A stretch of 64,000 nucleotides of DNA from Rhizobium sp. NFR03 (GTDB lineage Bacteria; Pseudomonadota; Alphaproteobacteria; Rhizobiales; Rhizobiaceae): assembly GCF_900111275.1 (NCBI RefSeq), contig NZ_FOGR01000001.1, forward strand, positions 1 through 64,000, given 5' to 3'. The notes under the pieces are model-generated. The model did not search any database and was not told the origin of the DNA. It saw only the letters and a list, made by a program, of their open reading frames with translations. Shown in pieces: positions 54,453-63,069 of the stretch. Position 1 is the stretch's first letter. Each line of letters opens with the position of its first letter. The position numbers and the translations under genes are program-made.

Positions 54453-54472
54453 GTGCGTCATGTATGACGCAC
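54453..54472. promoter_or_regulatory. Perfect 20-bp palindrome GTGCGTCAT-GT-ATGACGCAC
   Basis: Two exact 9-bp arms around a 2-base centre, 86 bases upstream of the UbiH-like start codon. The symmetry is too long to be expected by chance in one intergenic region. It is compact, as for an operator, and has no T-run, so it is not a terminator. Confidence 0.6.
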
Positions 54473-54558
54473 GGCGCTGCCGATATCGGATCGTACGGTG
54501 CGCGCCTGGGCCCTTCGCGGATAATGAGACGGCTGAGGCGAAGGAAGAGGACCGAATC

Positions 54559-55761
54559 ATGGATCACTACGACATCGCCATCATCGGCGCCGGCCTCGCA
54601 GGAGCGCTTGCGGCGCTCGCTCTGTCCAGAGACGGACGCAGCGTAGCCTTGATCGCACCGGCCGCCCCGCATGACCGGCGAACAACAGCGTTGATGGACG
54701 AGGCTATTGGCTTTCTCAAACGGCTTGATCTTGGCGAAGAGGCGGCATCGCTCGGCGCACCGCTCGCAACCCTGCGCATCATCGACGGCACGGATCGTCT
54801 TCTGCGCGCGCCCGTCGTCACATTCCGGGCAGCCGAAATTGGCCTCGACGCCTTCGGCTACAATCTTCCGAACGCGCCATTCCTCGATGTCCTGAACCGC
54901 CGCATCGAAGCCGCACCGGCCATAACCCGCATTGATGCGAGACTGCAGGGCCTTGTGGAGAACGCGACGAGGTGCACCCTGACGCTGGCCGATGGACAGG
55001 CGCTGACGGCATCACTGGTGATCGGCGCAGACGGACGGCGCTCGCTCGTCCGCGATGCCTGTCATATCGAGACGCGCAACTGGAGCTATCCCCAGACGGC
55101 GCTCGTGCTGAATTTCGCGCATGAACGTCCGCATGAGAACATCTCGACGGAGTTTCACACTCGGCAGGGTCCCTTTACGCAGGTTCCGCTTCCCGGAAGA
55201 CGTTCCAGCCTCGTCTGGGTGATGACGCCGGATGCCGCATCGCAGACGCTGACGTGGGACAGGGCCGCGCTGTCGAGCGCGGTGGAGCAACGGATGCAGT
55301 CCATGCTCGGGAAAGTCGATATCGACACCGAGCCGCAGACGTTTCCGCTTTCCGGCATGGCCGCGACCCGCTTCGGTAAAGGCCGTGTGATTCTCGTTGG
55401 CGAGGCAGCGCATGCGTTCCCGCCCATCGGCGCGCAGGGCCTGAACCTCAGCCTGCGCGACGTCATGACGCTGGTCGCCATGCTCGCCGAACTGCCGGCC
55501 GTGCCAGCGGATCTCGGTAATCGCTACGATCGGCGCCGCCGCGCGGATATTCTCAGCCGCACGGTCAGCGTGGATTTGCTGAACCGTTCCCTGCTCACCG
55601 GCTTCCTTCCGGTTCAGATGCTTCGGGCGGGCGGGCTTCAGGCTCTTTCGTCGGCAGGCGCACTGCGCAGCGTTGTCATGCAAGAGGGTCTGCGCCCGGG
55701 AAGTGCGATACGGTCGATGCTGGGCGGCTTACGGGAAAAGATCGGCCGGCACCCCGCCTGA
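54559..55761 (+). CDS. UbiH/UbiF/COQ6-type FAD-dependent monooxygenase
   Basis: The 400-residue flavoprotein is of the ubiquinone-ring hydroxylase type. Its dinucleotide motif is DIAIIGAGLAGALAALALSR (residues 5-24), with the mid-chain LVIGADGRRSLVRDAC (about 155-170) and the second FAD motif RVILVGEAAHAFPPIGAQGL then NLSLRDV (about 276-302). The GEAAH and GQGLNLxLRD forms mark UbiH/VisC. It is probably for ubiquinone synthesis, though exact ring position is unknown. GAAGAGGACC precedes ATG 54559. Its last 33 bases overlap the end of the convergent AEC transporter gene. Confidence 0.9.
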   Translation: MDHYDIAIIGAGLAGALAALALSRDGRSVALIAPAAPHDRRTTALMDEAIGFLKRLDLGEEAASLGAPLATLRIIDGTDRLLRAPVVTFRAAEIGLDAFGYNLPNAPFLDVLNRRIEAAPAITRIDARLQGLVENATRCTLTLADGQALTASLVIGADGRRSLVRDACHIETRNWSYPQTALVLNFAHERPHENISTEFHTRQGPFTQVPLPGRRSSLVWVMTPDAASQTLTWDRAALSSAVEQRMQSMLGKVDIDTEPQTFPLSGMAATRFGKGRVILVGEAAHAFPPIGAQGLNLSLRDVMTLVAMLAELPAVPADLGNRYDRRRRADILSRTVSVDLLNRSLLTGFLPVQMLRAGGLQALSSAGALRSVVMQEGLRPGSAIRSMLGGLREKIGRHPA

Positions 55762-56724
55762 ACCGATCAGGTAGAGAAGAGCGGTGACACTGAACATGGA
55801 GAGAGCCGTCGTGATGAGGATTGTCGCAGACGCCCTCTCCTGCCAGACGCCGTACTGCTCGGCGATCACGAAGACGTTCGTTGCGGTCGGTAGCGCCGCA
55901 AGCAGCACCGCAGCCTGCACCCAGACCGGCTCGAAATGACCGGCCGCACTCAGCACGAGATACATCACCGCCGGGTGCAGCAGCAGCTTGGCCGGTACGA
56001 TATAGGTCAGTTCGACCGGCGCCCTCTTTAGCGGCCGAAGGCCAAGCGTCACCCCCATCGCAAACAACGCACAAGGCGCTGCCGTCGGCGCAAGCGCCTC
56101 GATCAGGCGGCGGATCGCGACGGGCGGCTGCACCTGAAAAGCAGCCGCGGCGACGCCGATAGCCGTCGCCAGTATAAAGGGATGCAGCAGAATTTTGCGC
56201 AGGACGGATAGTGCGAGGCGTGCCGGGTTCTGCTTTTCGCTTCCCGCAATCGCCATGAGCGCCGGGGCCGTGATGAAATGCGCGACGTTCTCGATGGAGA
56301 ATATCAGCGCGACGGGCACAGCCGCCCGTTCCCCAAGTGCAAGAAGGGCAAGTCCCGGACCCATGTAGCCGATATTGCCATAGGCAGCGGCAAGCCCCTG
56401 CACCGTCGCTTCAGCCAGAGGCGCGCGGCGAACCCATAACGCCACCCCGAAAATGAGCGCAAAAACGGAATAGGTCGCAGCGACATCCGCCAGAATGAAA
56501 TCGAACCGGGTCAGTTCGTGTATCGGCGTGCGGGAAATGAGCGTGAAGAACAGCGATGGCAGCGCAAGATAGAGAATGTAGACGTTCAGCCACGCCATGC
56601 CTTCGAGGCCCGGCCTCGTTGGAACACCTCCACCCCTGTTTCGCCGCCCGAGACCATACGCTGCGCCGTAGCCGAGGAGGATCAGGCCAAAGAACGGTGC
56701 CACGAGGCTGAAAACATCTGTCAT
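55729..56724 (-). CDS. AEC (auxin efflux carrier) family transporter
   Basis: The 331-residue membrane protein has about ten helices. The first half includes FSLVAPFFGLILLGYGAAYG and WLNVYILYLALPSLFFTLIS; the second includes CALFAMGVTLGLRPLKRAPV and QAAVLLAALPTATNVFVIAE, the family hallmark before the final helices. Bacterial AEC members export or take up organic acids such as malate or malonate; the substrate here is unknown. It shares 33 bases with the convergent UbiH-like gene. Confidence 0.9.
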   Translation of the reverse strand: MTDVFSLVAPFFGLILLGYGAAYGLGRRNRGGGVPTRPGLEGMAWLNVYILYLALPSLFFTLISRTPIHELTRFDFILADVAATYSVFALIFGVALWVRRAPLAEATVQGLAAAYGNIGYMGPGLALLALGERAAVPVALIFSIENVAHFITAPALMAIAGSEKQNPARLALSVLRKILLHPFILATAIGVAAAAFQVQPPVAIRRLIEALAPTAAPCALFAMGVTLGLRPLKRAPVELTYIVPAKLLLHPAVMYLVLSAAGHFEPVWVQAAVLLAALPTATNVFVIAEQYGVWQERASATILITTALSMFSVTALLYLIGSGGVPADLFP

Positions 56725-56754
56725 GTCGTGATCCCGTAGGTGGCGCGTGTCTGC

Positions 56755-57501
56755 TCAACCGATCTGCATCAGAACCGGAAAGGTCTGCTGAAACCAGATG
56801 GAGACCGTGCTGACGAGGCCGAACAGGAACGCAAGGCCGGCAACGACAAGCAGGCCGCCCATGATCTTCTCCGCAAGCCCCAGATGCCGCCGGAAGCGCG
56901 ACAAAAAACCCATGAACGCACCGGAGAATGCGGCTGCGATCCAGAAAGGGATGGCGAGGCCGAGGGAATAGACGGCAAGAAGCATCGCACCCTCCGATAC
57001 CGTATCGCGCGCTGCCGCGACGCCAAGGATCGTCCCGAGCACGGGGCCGATGCAGGGCGTCCAGCCGAAGCCGAAGGCAAGCCCCATGATGTAAGCACCC
57101 GACAGCGTGGCCGGCTTCCCACCGCCCTGAAAGCGCGCCTCCCGCCCAAGCAGGCCGATGCGCAGCACGCCGAGGAAATGCAGACCCATGATGATTACGA
57201 CGATGCCGCCGATTCGCGAAAGCAGATCCATATGCTGCCGGAGAAGAAGACCGACAGACGACGCACCGATTCCCAGCGAGATGAAGACGGTGGAAAAGCC
57301 GAGCGTGAACAAAAGCGCAGACGGCAAGACGGCACGCCGCGTTGCAACCGCCGCCACGCCATTTCCGCCGCGAAACTGATCGACGGAGACGCCGGCCATG
57401 TAACAGAGGTAAGGCGGCACAAGTGGTAGAACGCAGGGCGAAAGGAACGACAGGGCCCCCGCAAGCACCGCCGTCCAGATTGAAATATCGGCTATCGACA
57501 A
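56755..57501 (-). CDS. ccdA: Cytochrome c biogenesis protein CcdA (DsbD transmembrane type)
   Basis: It passes electrons across the inner membrane to periplasmic thiol proteins for haem attachment. The 248-residue protein has six helices with the paired redox cysteines in ALSFLSPCVLPLVPPYLCYM (helix 1) and FGFGWTPCIGPVLGT (helix 4). A TTG at 57501 is selected as the start: it gives the family opening MSIADISIWTAVLAG and has AAGGA upstream. The frame continues to 57606 without a matching family sequence. It is 30 bp from the AEC gene, in the same direction. Confidence 0.88.
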   Translation of the reverse strand: MSIADISIWTAVLAGALSFLSPCVLPLVPPYLCYMAGVSVDQFRGGNGVAAVATRRAVLPSALLFTLGFSTVFISLGIGASSVGLLLRQHMDLLSRIGGIVVIIMGLHFLGVLRIGLLGREARFQGGGKPATLSGAYIMGLAFGFGWTPCIGPVLGTILGVAAARDTVSEGAMLLAVYSLGLAIPFWIAAAFSGAFMGFLSRFRRHLGLAEKIMGGLLVVAGLAFLFGLVSTVSIWFQQTFPVLMQIG

Positions 57502-57807
57502 AACCTGTTCCTTCGAAACGATCCCGCTCGCGTGTGACAGCGCTGGACGGACGGAGACGGTGTTACCGCGCAAGGCCCCCGCCAGCAATGGCGCCAGACG
57601 CCGCATGCCGGAGACGTGACGCCCGTCTCACGTTAAGCCGTCATCAAATCCGTTGCCGCTTCCGCCGGCCTGTGTCGCATACCCGTTCCGCGCCAGCGGA
57701 TGTTACCGCCGCGAAATCGGGGATCTGCGGATTTATGGGTTGACCGCAACCGCACGCCTATGCATATCTCCGCCAACTTTCGCCGGGCACCTTGGTGGCC
57801 GGCGCGG

Positions 57808-57883
<76 letters not shown>

Positions 57884-57972
57884 CTCTCCTTTCCAGCCCC
57901 TGTCCATAACGAGCCGAAGCCCAGAGGCCGGCGGGAACATTCTGTCTTCGAGGCAGTTTCCGGAGTGCCTAA

Positions 57973-58227
<255 letters not shown>

Positions 58228-58332
58228 ACGGCCTTCTATGGATGAACGCGTGACTTCGCGTCATCCGAAGCGGAACGAAAACGCATATTCCGAGTTGATG
58301 CGGCGACAGTCAGGCTGAGACAGGAGATTGCG

Positions 58333-58473
58333 ATGCTGGAAGCTTGGAGACAGCGGAAGCGAAGAGGCGCTGTTCTGGACGATTACAGCGTATTCATGGT
58401 TCGGGAGCTTCTGGTCTGGCTCGTTGGCGTTCCCGTTCCCATCGCGATGGTTATCGGTATGCTCGTTCTCTGA
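58333..58473 (+). CDS. 46-residue small membrane protein
   Basis: AGGAGATTGCG lies just before ATG 58333. The product MLEAWRQRKRRGAVLDDYSV then FMVRELLVWLVGVPVPIAMV has a basic N-terminus and one C-terminal helix (ELLVWLVGVPVPIAMVIGMLVL). The topology and good ribosome site make it likely real. No family is assigned. It is one of several tiny ORFs in this 1-kb stretch. Confidence 0.6.
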   Translation: MLEAWRQRKRRGAVLDDYSVFMVRELLVWLVGVPVPIAMVIGMLVL

Positions 58474-58512
58474 CGGAAAGACACACAAGTCGATCCGGCT
58501 TCCTGTCTGCGA

Positions 58513-58608
58513 TCAGGCAGACAGTGCAAGCATCGCGAACGTCAATCCCGAGATGGCGCATAGCGCCGCTATGACGACAATCAATTCCTTCATCATGAAT
58601 TTATACAT
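58513..58608 (-). CDS. Possible 31-residue membrane peptide
   Basis: On the minus strand, ATG 58608 encodes MYKFMMKELIVVIAALCAIS then GLTFAMLALSA, a single hydrophobic helix with a basic cap. No strong Shine-Dalgarno was seen. It is convergent with the 46-residue ORF. Confidence 0.35.
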   Translation of the reverse strand: MYKFMMKELIVVIAALCAISGLTFAMLALSA

Positions 58609-58887
58609 GGCGCATTACCCTTTGTTTGCACCGATGTAAGATCGAATATTTTCAACGCAAGCGTGCCCGGAGCAACACATCGTGATGGCGGGGCTGCGGG
58701 GATCGCATCTTACGGCCGCACGGCGTGGCAGACAGCTTGCGGACAGTTTCTCCCGGCACAATGATTTCACTGCACAGGCGTCCGAATCTCCGGTCACCGA
58801 ACGTGCAGAAGATCAATGTTTGGAGCGAATACCGCGACGCAGTGCGACGTGCTATCGCCTTCAGTCGACCAAGCGGACGCTGTGACG
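58609..58887. other. No clear gene
   Basis: Short open frames only, without ribosome sites or hydrophobic or domain signatures. Confidence 0.3.
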
Positions 58888-59022
58888 ATGAAGCTTACCT
58901 CCCTGCCCCTTGGCGTTATCCTGATCGCCTCCCTCGTCGCAACCGTCCTGACGATCGTTCTCGTTCCACATCGAGGCGCCGCAGCTCCACGGGCAGGCAT
59001 AGATTCCATTCAGCGGCTGTAG
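58888..59022 (+). CDS. Possible 44-residue membrane peptide
   Basis: ATG 58888 encodes MKLTSLPLGVILIASLVATV then LTIVLVPHRGAAAPRAGIDS: one strong helix followed by a short tail. A longer in-frame version starts at 58816 but adds non-hydrophobic sequence. The ribosome site is weak. Confidence 0.4.
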   Translation: MKLTSLPLGVILIASLVATVLTIVLVPHRGAAAPRAGIDSIQRL

Positions 59023-59171
59023 GCCTGTCGCGCAGAACGCGCATCGGCTTGAATGGCAGAAAGCCCGTCGCGTGACGTCTCCTTCACATAACGGGCTTTG
59101 CAAGCGTTTTCAGCTATTCCGAAGGACCGATGCGCTTCAGGCTTGAAGAGAGCGCAGCGGCCGAATTCGAT

Positions 59172-59531
59172 TTACTGGCAATCCGAAACGACGATCTTGC
59201 AGTTCGGGCAATCTTTGGTTGCCATCGTTTCGGCAGCCTTCTGGGTCGAGCCGTAGCCGATACCATAATTGACGCGATCCCCGGCGTAGGCGCCACACTG
59301 TTCAAACCATACGGCAACCTTGCAGTCGTCGTTTCCGGCGGACTTGCACTCCTGAACAGCGTTTCTTTCCGCTTCCTTCCGCGAGCTTCCCCAGCCCATT
59401 CCATAGCCGGCTTCGTCGGCTGCCATGCCCTGTTCGTCATTGACCGCGATGGCGCCGAACGCGAAAGCCGAACTGACCGGGCCGGCGAGAAGAACGGTTG
59501 TTGCAAAAGCGATACGAATAAAGGTCTTCAT
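59172..59531 (-). CDS. DUF4189-containing secreted protein
   Basis: The 119-residue exported protein has the signal peptide MKTFIRIAFATTVLLAGPVS (cleavage after AFA). The mature part contains GAIAVNDEQGMAADEAGYGM, SRKEAERNAVQECKS, CKVAVWFEQCGAY and YGIGYGSTQKAAETMATKDC: the repeated aromatic-Ala-x-E pattern and six cysteines of DUF4189. The function is unknown. GGGGGAGATTTTC precedes ATG 59531. Confidence 0.85.
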   Translation of the reverse strand: MKTFIRIAFATTVLLAGPVSSAFAFGAIAVNDEQGMAADEAGYGMGWGSSRKEAERNAVQECKSAGNDDCKVAVWFEQCGAYAGDRVNYGIGYGSTQKAAETMATKDCPNCKIVVSDCQ

Positions 59532-59818
59532 GAAAATCTCCCCCGAGGTCGAATGTCCCGACTATCGTCGAGCGTCCCTGCCGGAATGACGGGGACCTGG
59601 GGAGTATGGCTACAGGACCCGGGGGAACACGACAATATAGGCGCAGCCGTCGCCCATGATTTTATGTTGGGCATAGCTAATGCACATGGTGAACGTCGGC
59701 TGGCCCATTCTCGTCAGACAGTTGCTGGCGGTCGATGGGCGTTGAAGACGTTGCATTCACCTCAACCGCAAAGGTGCACCGACAGCCTGCCATTGTATAC
59801 AGCCGCTGCGTGCATACG

Positions 59819-60847
59819 TTATTTCCCGGCGAATGGATCGGCGAGAGCAGCCTCTGGCCGGCTGATAGGGTACTTCGTACCGGAGACCTTGGCAGCCATG
59901 GCTTTGGCGCCTGCCTGCTTCAAAAGCGTGCGGAAAACCGGATGCATGCCGCCATCGACGTACGCGCTCATGGAGGCGGCAATCGGCACGGGCCCACCGA
60001 CGAGAGCATCGATCGCGCGGTTCTCCTCGGCAATCTTTGCCAGCGCCTGCGGTTCGATGCCCGGTGTGGCTTCCGGACATGCCGCAAGCGGGTCTGTCGG
60101 CTCGCCGTTCAGGAACGTCTTGTCGAATACGTAGCGTCCGCCGCAGGCCGATACCTTCGGCTGCCTGCGGGTGATCTCGAAGGCATCGTAACCCTCTTTG
60201 AGCACGCGCCAGAAGGCAAGATTCGGATCGCCACGATGCGCGGACATGTTCTGGGCCGTCATGCGGAAGGGAAAGGCCTGCACCTGAAAACTCGCCTGAC
60301 CGCCTTCCAGCGCCCGCGCCACGATCGCATAGATTTCGCCGACGCCCTGGTCAGTCATCGCGTAGCAGCCGGAAGACGAGCACGCGCCATGGACCATCAG
60401 CGCTTCGCCGGTGTAGCCGAGCGCGCTTTCCAGCCGGTTCGGGTAGCCGAGGTTGAAAGAGACGTAGAACTGCGAGTTCGGATTGAGCATGCCCTTCGTC
60501 ACATGGTAGAAACCTTCCGGCGCATGCCGGTCTCCCGACTTCCGCTTCGGCCCGAGATCACCGGACCAGCGGCAGATGGGGTACGTCTTCAGCAGTGCGT
60601 ATTTGCCGCTCCGGTCGACCTTCCAGATCTCCAGTTCGCTTTCCTGCTTGAAAATGCGCACGAGCACGGGGCTCTCCGCCTTCATGCCCTTGCGGGTCAT
60701 CTCCGCTACCATCTTCGACGACAGTTTCGGCGGCGCCTCCGTGACGTCGAGCGCCATGCAGCCACTCAACGCAATGCCGAGCGCGGCAATAGCGGCGGTC
60801 TGAACGCAGGCCTTGCGAAGGGCTTTCAGGGTCGAAAATGCTGGCAT
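59819..60847 (-). CDS. L,D-transpeptidase (YkuD family), lipoprotein
   Basis: This 342-residue wall-crosslinking or anchor enzyme of the YafK-like branch is lipidated: LGIALSGC lipobox (C30). The YkuD domain (about residues 60-170) has LEIWKVDRSGKYALLKTYPI, the CRWSGDLGPKRKSGDRHAPE segment and the catalytic HGACSSSGCYAM (H153, C161). A C-terminal extension of about 170 residues with further cysteines follows. ATG 60847 is preferred over GTG 60865 because it begins the signal peptide. Confidence 0.9.
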   Translation of the reverse strand: MPAFSTLKALRKACVQTAAIAALGIALSGCMALDVTEAPPKLSSKMVAEMTRKGMKAESPVLVRIFKQESELEIWKVDRSGKYALLKTYPICRWSGDLGPKRKSGDRHAPEGFYHVTKGMLNPNSQFYVSFNLGYPNRLESALGYTGEALMVHGACSSSGCYAMTDQGVGEIYAIVARALEGGQASFQVQAFPFRMTAQNMSAHRGDPNLAFWRVLKEGYDAFEITRRQPKVSACGGRYVFDKTFLNGEPTDPLAACPEATPGIEPQALAKIAEENRAIDALVGGPVPIAASMSAYVDGGMHPVFRTLLKQAGAKAMAAKVSGTKYPISRPEAALADPFAGK

Positions 60848-61024
60848 GCGGTCTCTATCGATCACAATCGCGACGAAGTTGTGTCGCAGCGGCGCGTGAA
60901 GTACACCGCTAACACACTCTCCCTACATGGTTAATCTTTCCTGAAGCCGGTCTGCGTCATCCCTTTCTCCAGAAAAGCCTGCGTCAGGGCTATACAATGC
61001 TGCAATGCACCCTAACCTCTTCGC

Positions 61025-62143
61025 ATGAGCGATATGATCACATGGTTGGACCAATCCTTACGCTGGGTGCCCGACTGGGCCGTCAGCGTCATCCTCCTCG
61101 CGCTGCTGTTCGGCATCGGCATCTTCGTCCACAGGGTGCTTTTCGAGATCGCAACGCGCATCGCGGCAAAATACGACCTGTTCTGGCGGTCTTTGGTTGC
61201 GCGCTCTGAGCGACCGACGCGACTGGTTGCCATCATGGTTGCGCTTTCTTTCGGCGTCTCCATTGCGCCCCTGACATCCGGACAGGCAGAGACGCTGCAC
61301 CACCTGCTGCTGCTCGGCTTCATCCTCGTCTTCGCCTGGATCGGCAAGGTCACGCTGCATATCTGGACGACGGTCTATCTGCGCCGGTTCAAACTGGATG
61401 CGGAAGATAATCTTCTCGCGCGCAAGCACGTCACACAGTCGCGGATTATGGAGCGCATTGCCGGCTTCGTTATCATCATCCTCGGCGTGGCCGCCTGCCT
61501 CATGACGTTTCCGGCCGTTCAGCAATATGGCGTCAGCCTTCTCGCCTCCGCAGGTGTCGCGGGTATCGTGCTCGGTCTGGCACTCCAGCCGGTTCTCAAG
61601 AACCTCTTCGCCGGCATTCAGCTGGCCATTACCCAGCCCATCCGGCTCGATGACGCATTGCTGATCGAAGGAGAGTGGGGAAATGTCGAGGAAATCACCG
61701 CGACCTATGTCGTCGTCAAGATATGGGACTGGCGGCGCCTCGTGCTGCCGCTCAGCTACTTCATCGAAAAGCCCTTTCAGAACTGGACCCGTGAGACCGC
61801 CGCTCTGATCGGCACCGTAATGGTCTATCTCGACTACAGCGTGCCCGTCGGCGCCATCCGAAAGGAAGCCGAGAAGATCGCTAAGGCTTCGCCACTCTGG
61901 GATGGGCAGGTGATAAACATCGCGGTGACGGACCTGAAGCCGGAGACCGTGGAGATCCGCATTCTCTGCTCGGCATCCAATGCCGCGCGCGCCTTCGACC
62001 TGCGCTGTGAAATGCGCGAAAAAATAATCGGCTTCATCGCCGAAACATATCCGACCGCCCTCCCGCACGTGCGCGCGGAACTCAAGATGGCTGAGACAGT
62101 CGGCAACATTGCAGTCACGACACCGTGGCGCGCGCAGGCATGA
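61025..62143 (+). CDS. Mechanosensitive ion channel, MscS family
   Basis: The 372-residue inner-membrane channel protects against hypo-osmotic shock. It has four or five N-terminal helices, then the pore-lining helix and upper beta domain: YGVSLLASAGVAGIVLGLAL then QPVLKNLFAGIQLAITQPIR (about residues 168-207; Gly/Ala-rich pore plus MscS signature), IEGEWGNVEEITATYVVVKI, and LSYFIEKPFQNWTRE. A C-terminal alpha/beta domain follows. ATG 61025 lacks a clear ribosome site; ATG 61034 is possible. Confidence 0.92.
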   Translation: MSDMITWLDQSLRWVPDWAVSVILLALLFGIGIFVHRVLFEIATRIAAKYDLFWRSLVARSERPTRLVAIMVALSFGVSIAPLTSGQAETLHHLLLLGFILVFAWIGKVTLHIWTTVYLRRFKLDAEDNLLARKHVTQSRIMERIAGFVIIILGVAACLMTFPAVQQYGVSLLASAGVAGIVLGLALQPVLKNLFAGIQLAITQPIRLDDALLIEGEWGNVEEITATYVVVKIWDWRRLVLPLSYFIEKPFQNWTRETAALIGTVMVYLDYSVPVGAIRKEAEKIAKASPLWDGQVINIAVTDLKPETVEIRILCSASNAARAFDLRCEMREKIIGFIAETYPTALPHVRAELKMAETVGNIAVTTPWRAQA

Positions 62144-62152
62144 AACGGTGAA

Positions 62153-62641
62153 TTACTGCCCTGCGAGAGTGCCCACCGGAAGATCGTAAGCGATCTTTCC
62201 TGTCCGCTCGAAGGTCAGGACGAGCGGGATGGTGTCGCCCTGGCGAAACGGCTTGACGACGTCCATGAACATCAGGTGCAAACCGCTGCCGGCAAGCGTC
62301 ACCGTCTGACCCGCCGGAACGGGGATGCCATCGAGCTTGCGCATCCGCATAACGTCGTTTTCCATCGTCATCTCGTGCAGTTCAACCCGGCCGGCCACAG
62401 GGCTTTCGACGGCGGCAAGGCGGTCGTCAGCCGGCCCCGCATTCACGATCGTCAACCCGCCGCCCCCGACCTTCGCGCCCGGCGGCATCGGCTTGGCGGC
62501 GCCGCCGGAAAGTGTCAGCGCCCCGACGACCACCTGCCCGGCGTTTCCTGCAGTTTCGGCCGATGCAGCAGGCGTGGCGGCGAACCCCACGGGCACTGCG
62601 CTCGCCAGAGCGGCTATGAAGATGGTCTTCACCGAAAACAT
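62153..62641 (-). CDS. PCu(A)C copper chaperone, periplasmic
   Basis: This 162-residue protein delivers Cu(I) for cytochrome oxidase assembly in known relatives. The signal peptide is IFIAALASAVPVGFAATPAA. The copper motif H-x-M-x(n)-H-x-M is visible as VELHEMTMENDVMRMRKLDG and, 20 residues later, GSGLHLMFMDVVKPF. The start has GGAGACGACGAC upstream. It is convergent with the MscS gene; the terminal gap is 9 bases. Confidence 0.9.
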   Translation of the reverse strand: MFSVKTIFIAALASAVPVGFAATPAASAETAGNAGQVVVGALTLSGGAAKPMPPGAKVGGGGLTIVNAGPADDRLAAVESPVAGRVELHEMTMENDVMRMRKLDGIPVPAGQTVTLAGSGLHLMFMDVVKPFRQGDTIPLVLTFERTGKIAYDLPVGTLAGQ

Positions 62642-62847
62642 GTCGTCGTCTCCATGCGCGTCCGCGCAATAGCAATTGATCCGGCCACAATGCTATCGCG
62701 AGGCCATGATAAAGCAAAGACGAAAACATGTTCTCACGGCCTTCCGTCGGTATTTCCGCACCATGCCAGCGACGACGAAAATCTTTGTCCTTGCGACATT
62801 TTCTGCTTGCCAAGGGCGCCTTATCCTTCTTATCTGAACCTGATCTT

Positions 62848-62998
62848 GTTGGGAGAATCCAGCTTCGAGCTGGTGCCGAAGGAGCAACCGCCCCGGAAAC
62901 TCTCAGGCCCACGAACCAGCAGGATGCCGGCAGGACTCTGGAGAGAAGCATTTCGCTCGCCGAAGGGATAACAATCTCAGGCACAGGAACAGAGGGGG
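62848..62998 (+). ncRNA. Tandem glycine riboswitch
   Basis: Two similar aptamers in series precede gcvT. The first runs GGGAGAATCC...GCCGAAGGAGCAACCGCCCC then GGAAACTCTCAGG; the second runs GGACTCTGGAGAG...GCCGAAGGGATAACAATCTC then AGGCACAGGAACAGAGGGG. GCCGAAGG and CTCAGGC are the conserved cores. Such tandem aptamers sense glycine and turn on the glycine-cleavage genes. The last aptamer ends about 70 bases before the gcvT start. Confidence 0.93.
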
Positions 62999-63069
62999 CT
63001 CAATCGACGTCACGAATCCGTGTGCGTTGACACGAGCCGGCGCGCATGGCGCCAACCTGGAGACCGGAT

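Larger units (their letters stand above)
54135..54558. other. Divergent promoter region between pcs and the UbiH-like gene
   Basis: This 424-bp region has no credible gene. It contains two strong dyads, listed separately (54385-54401 and 54453-54472). Confidence 0.5.
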
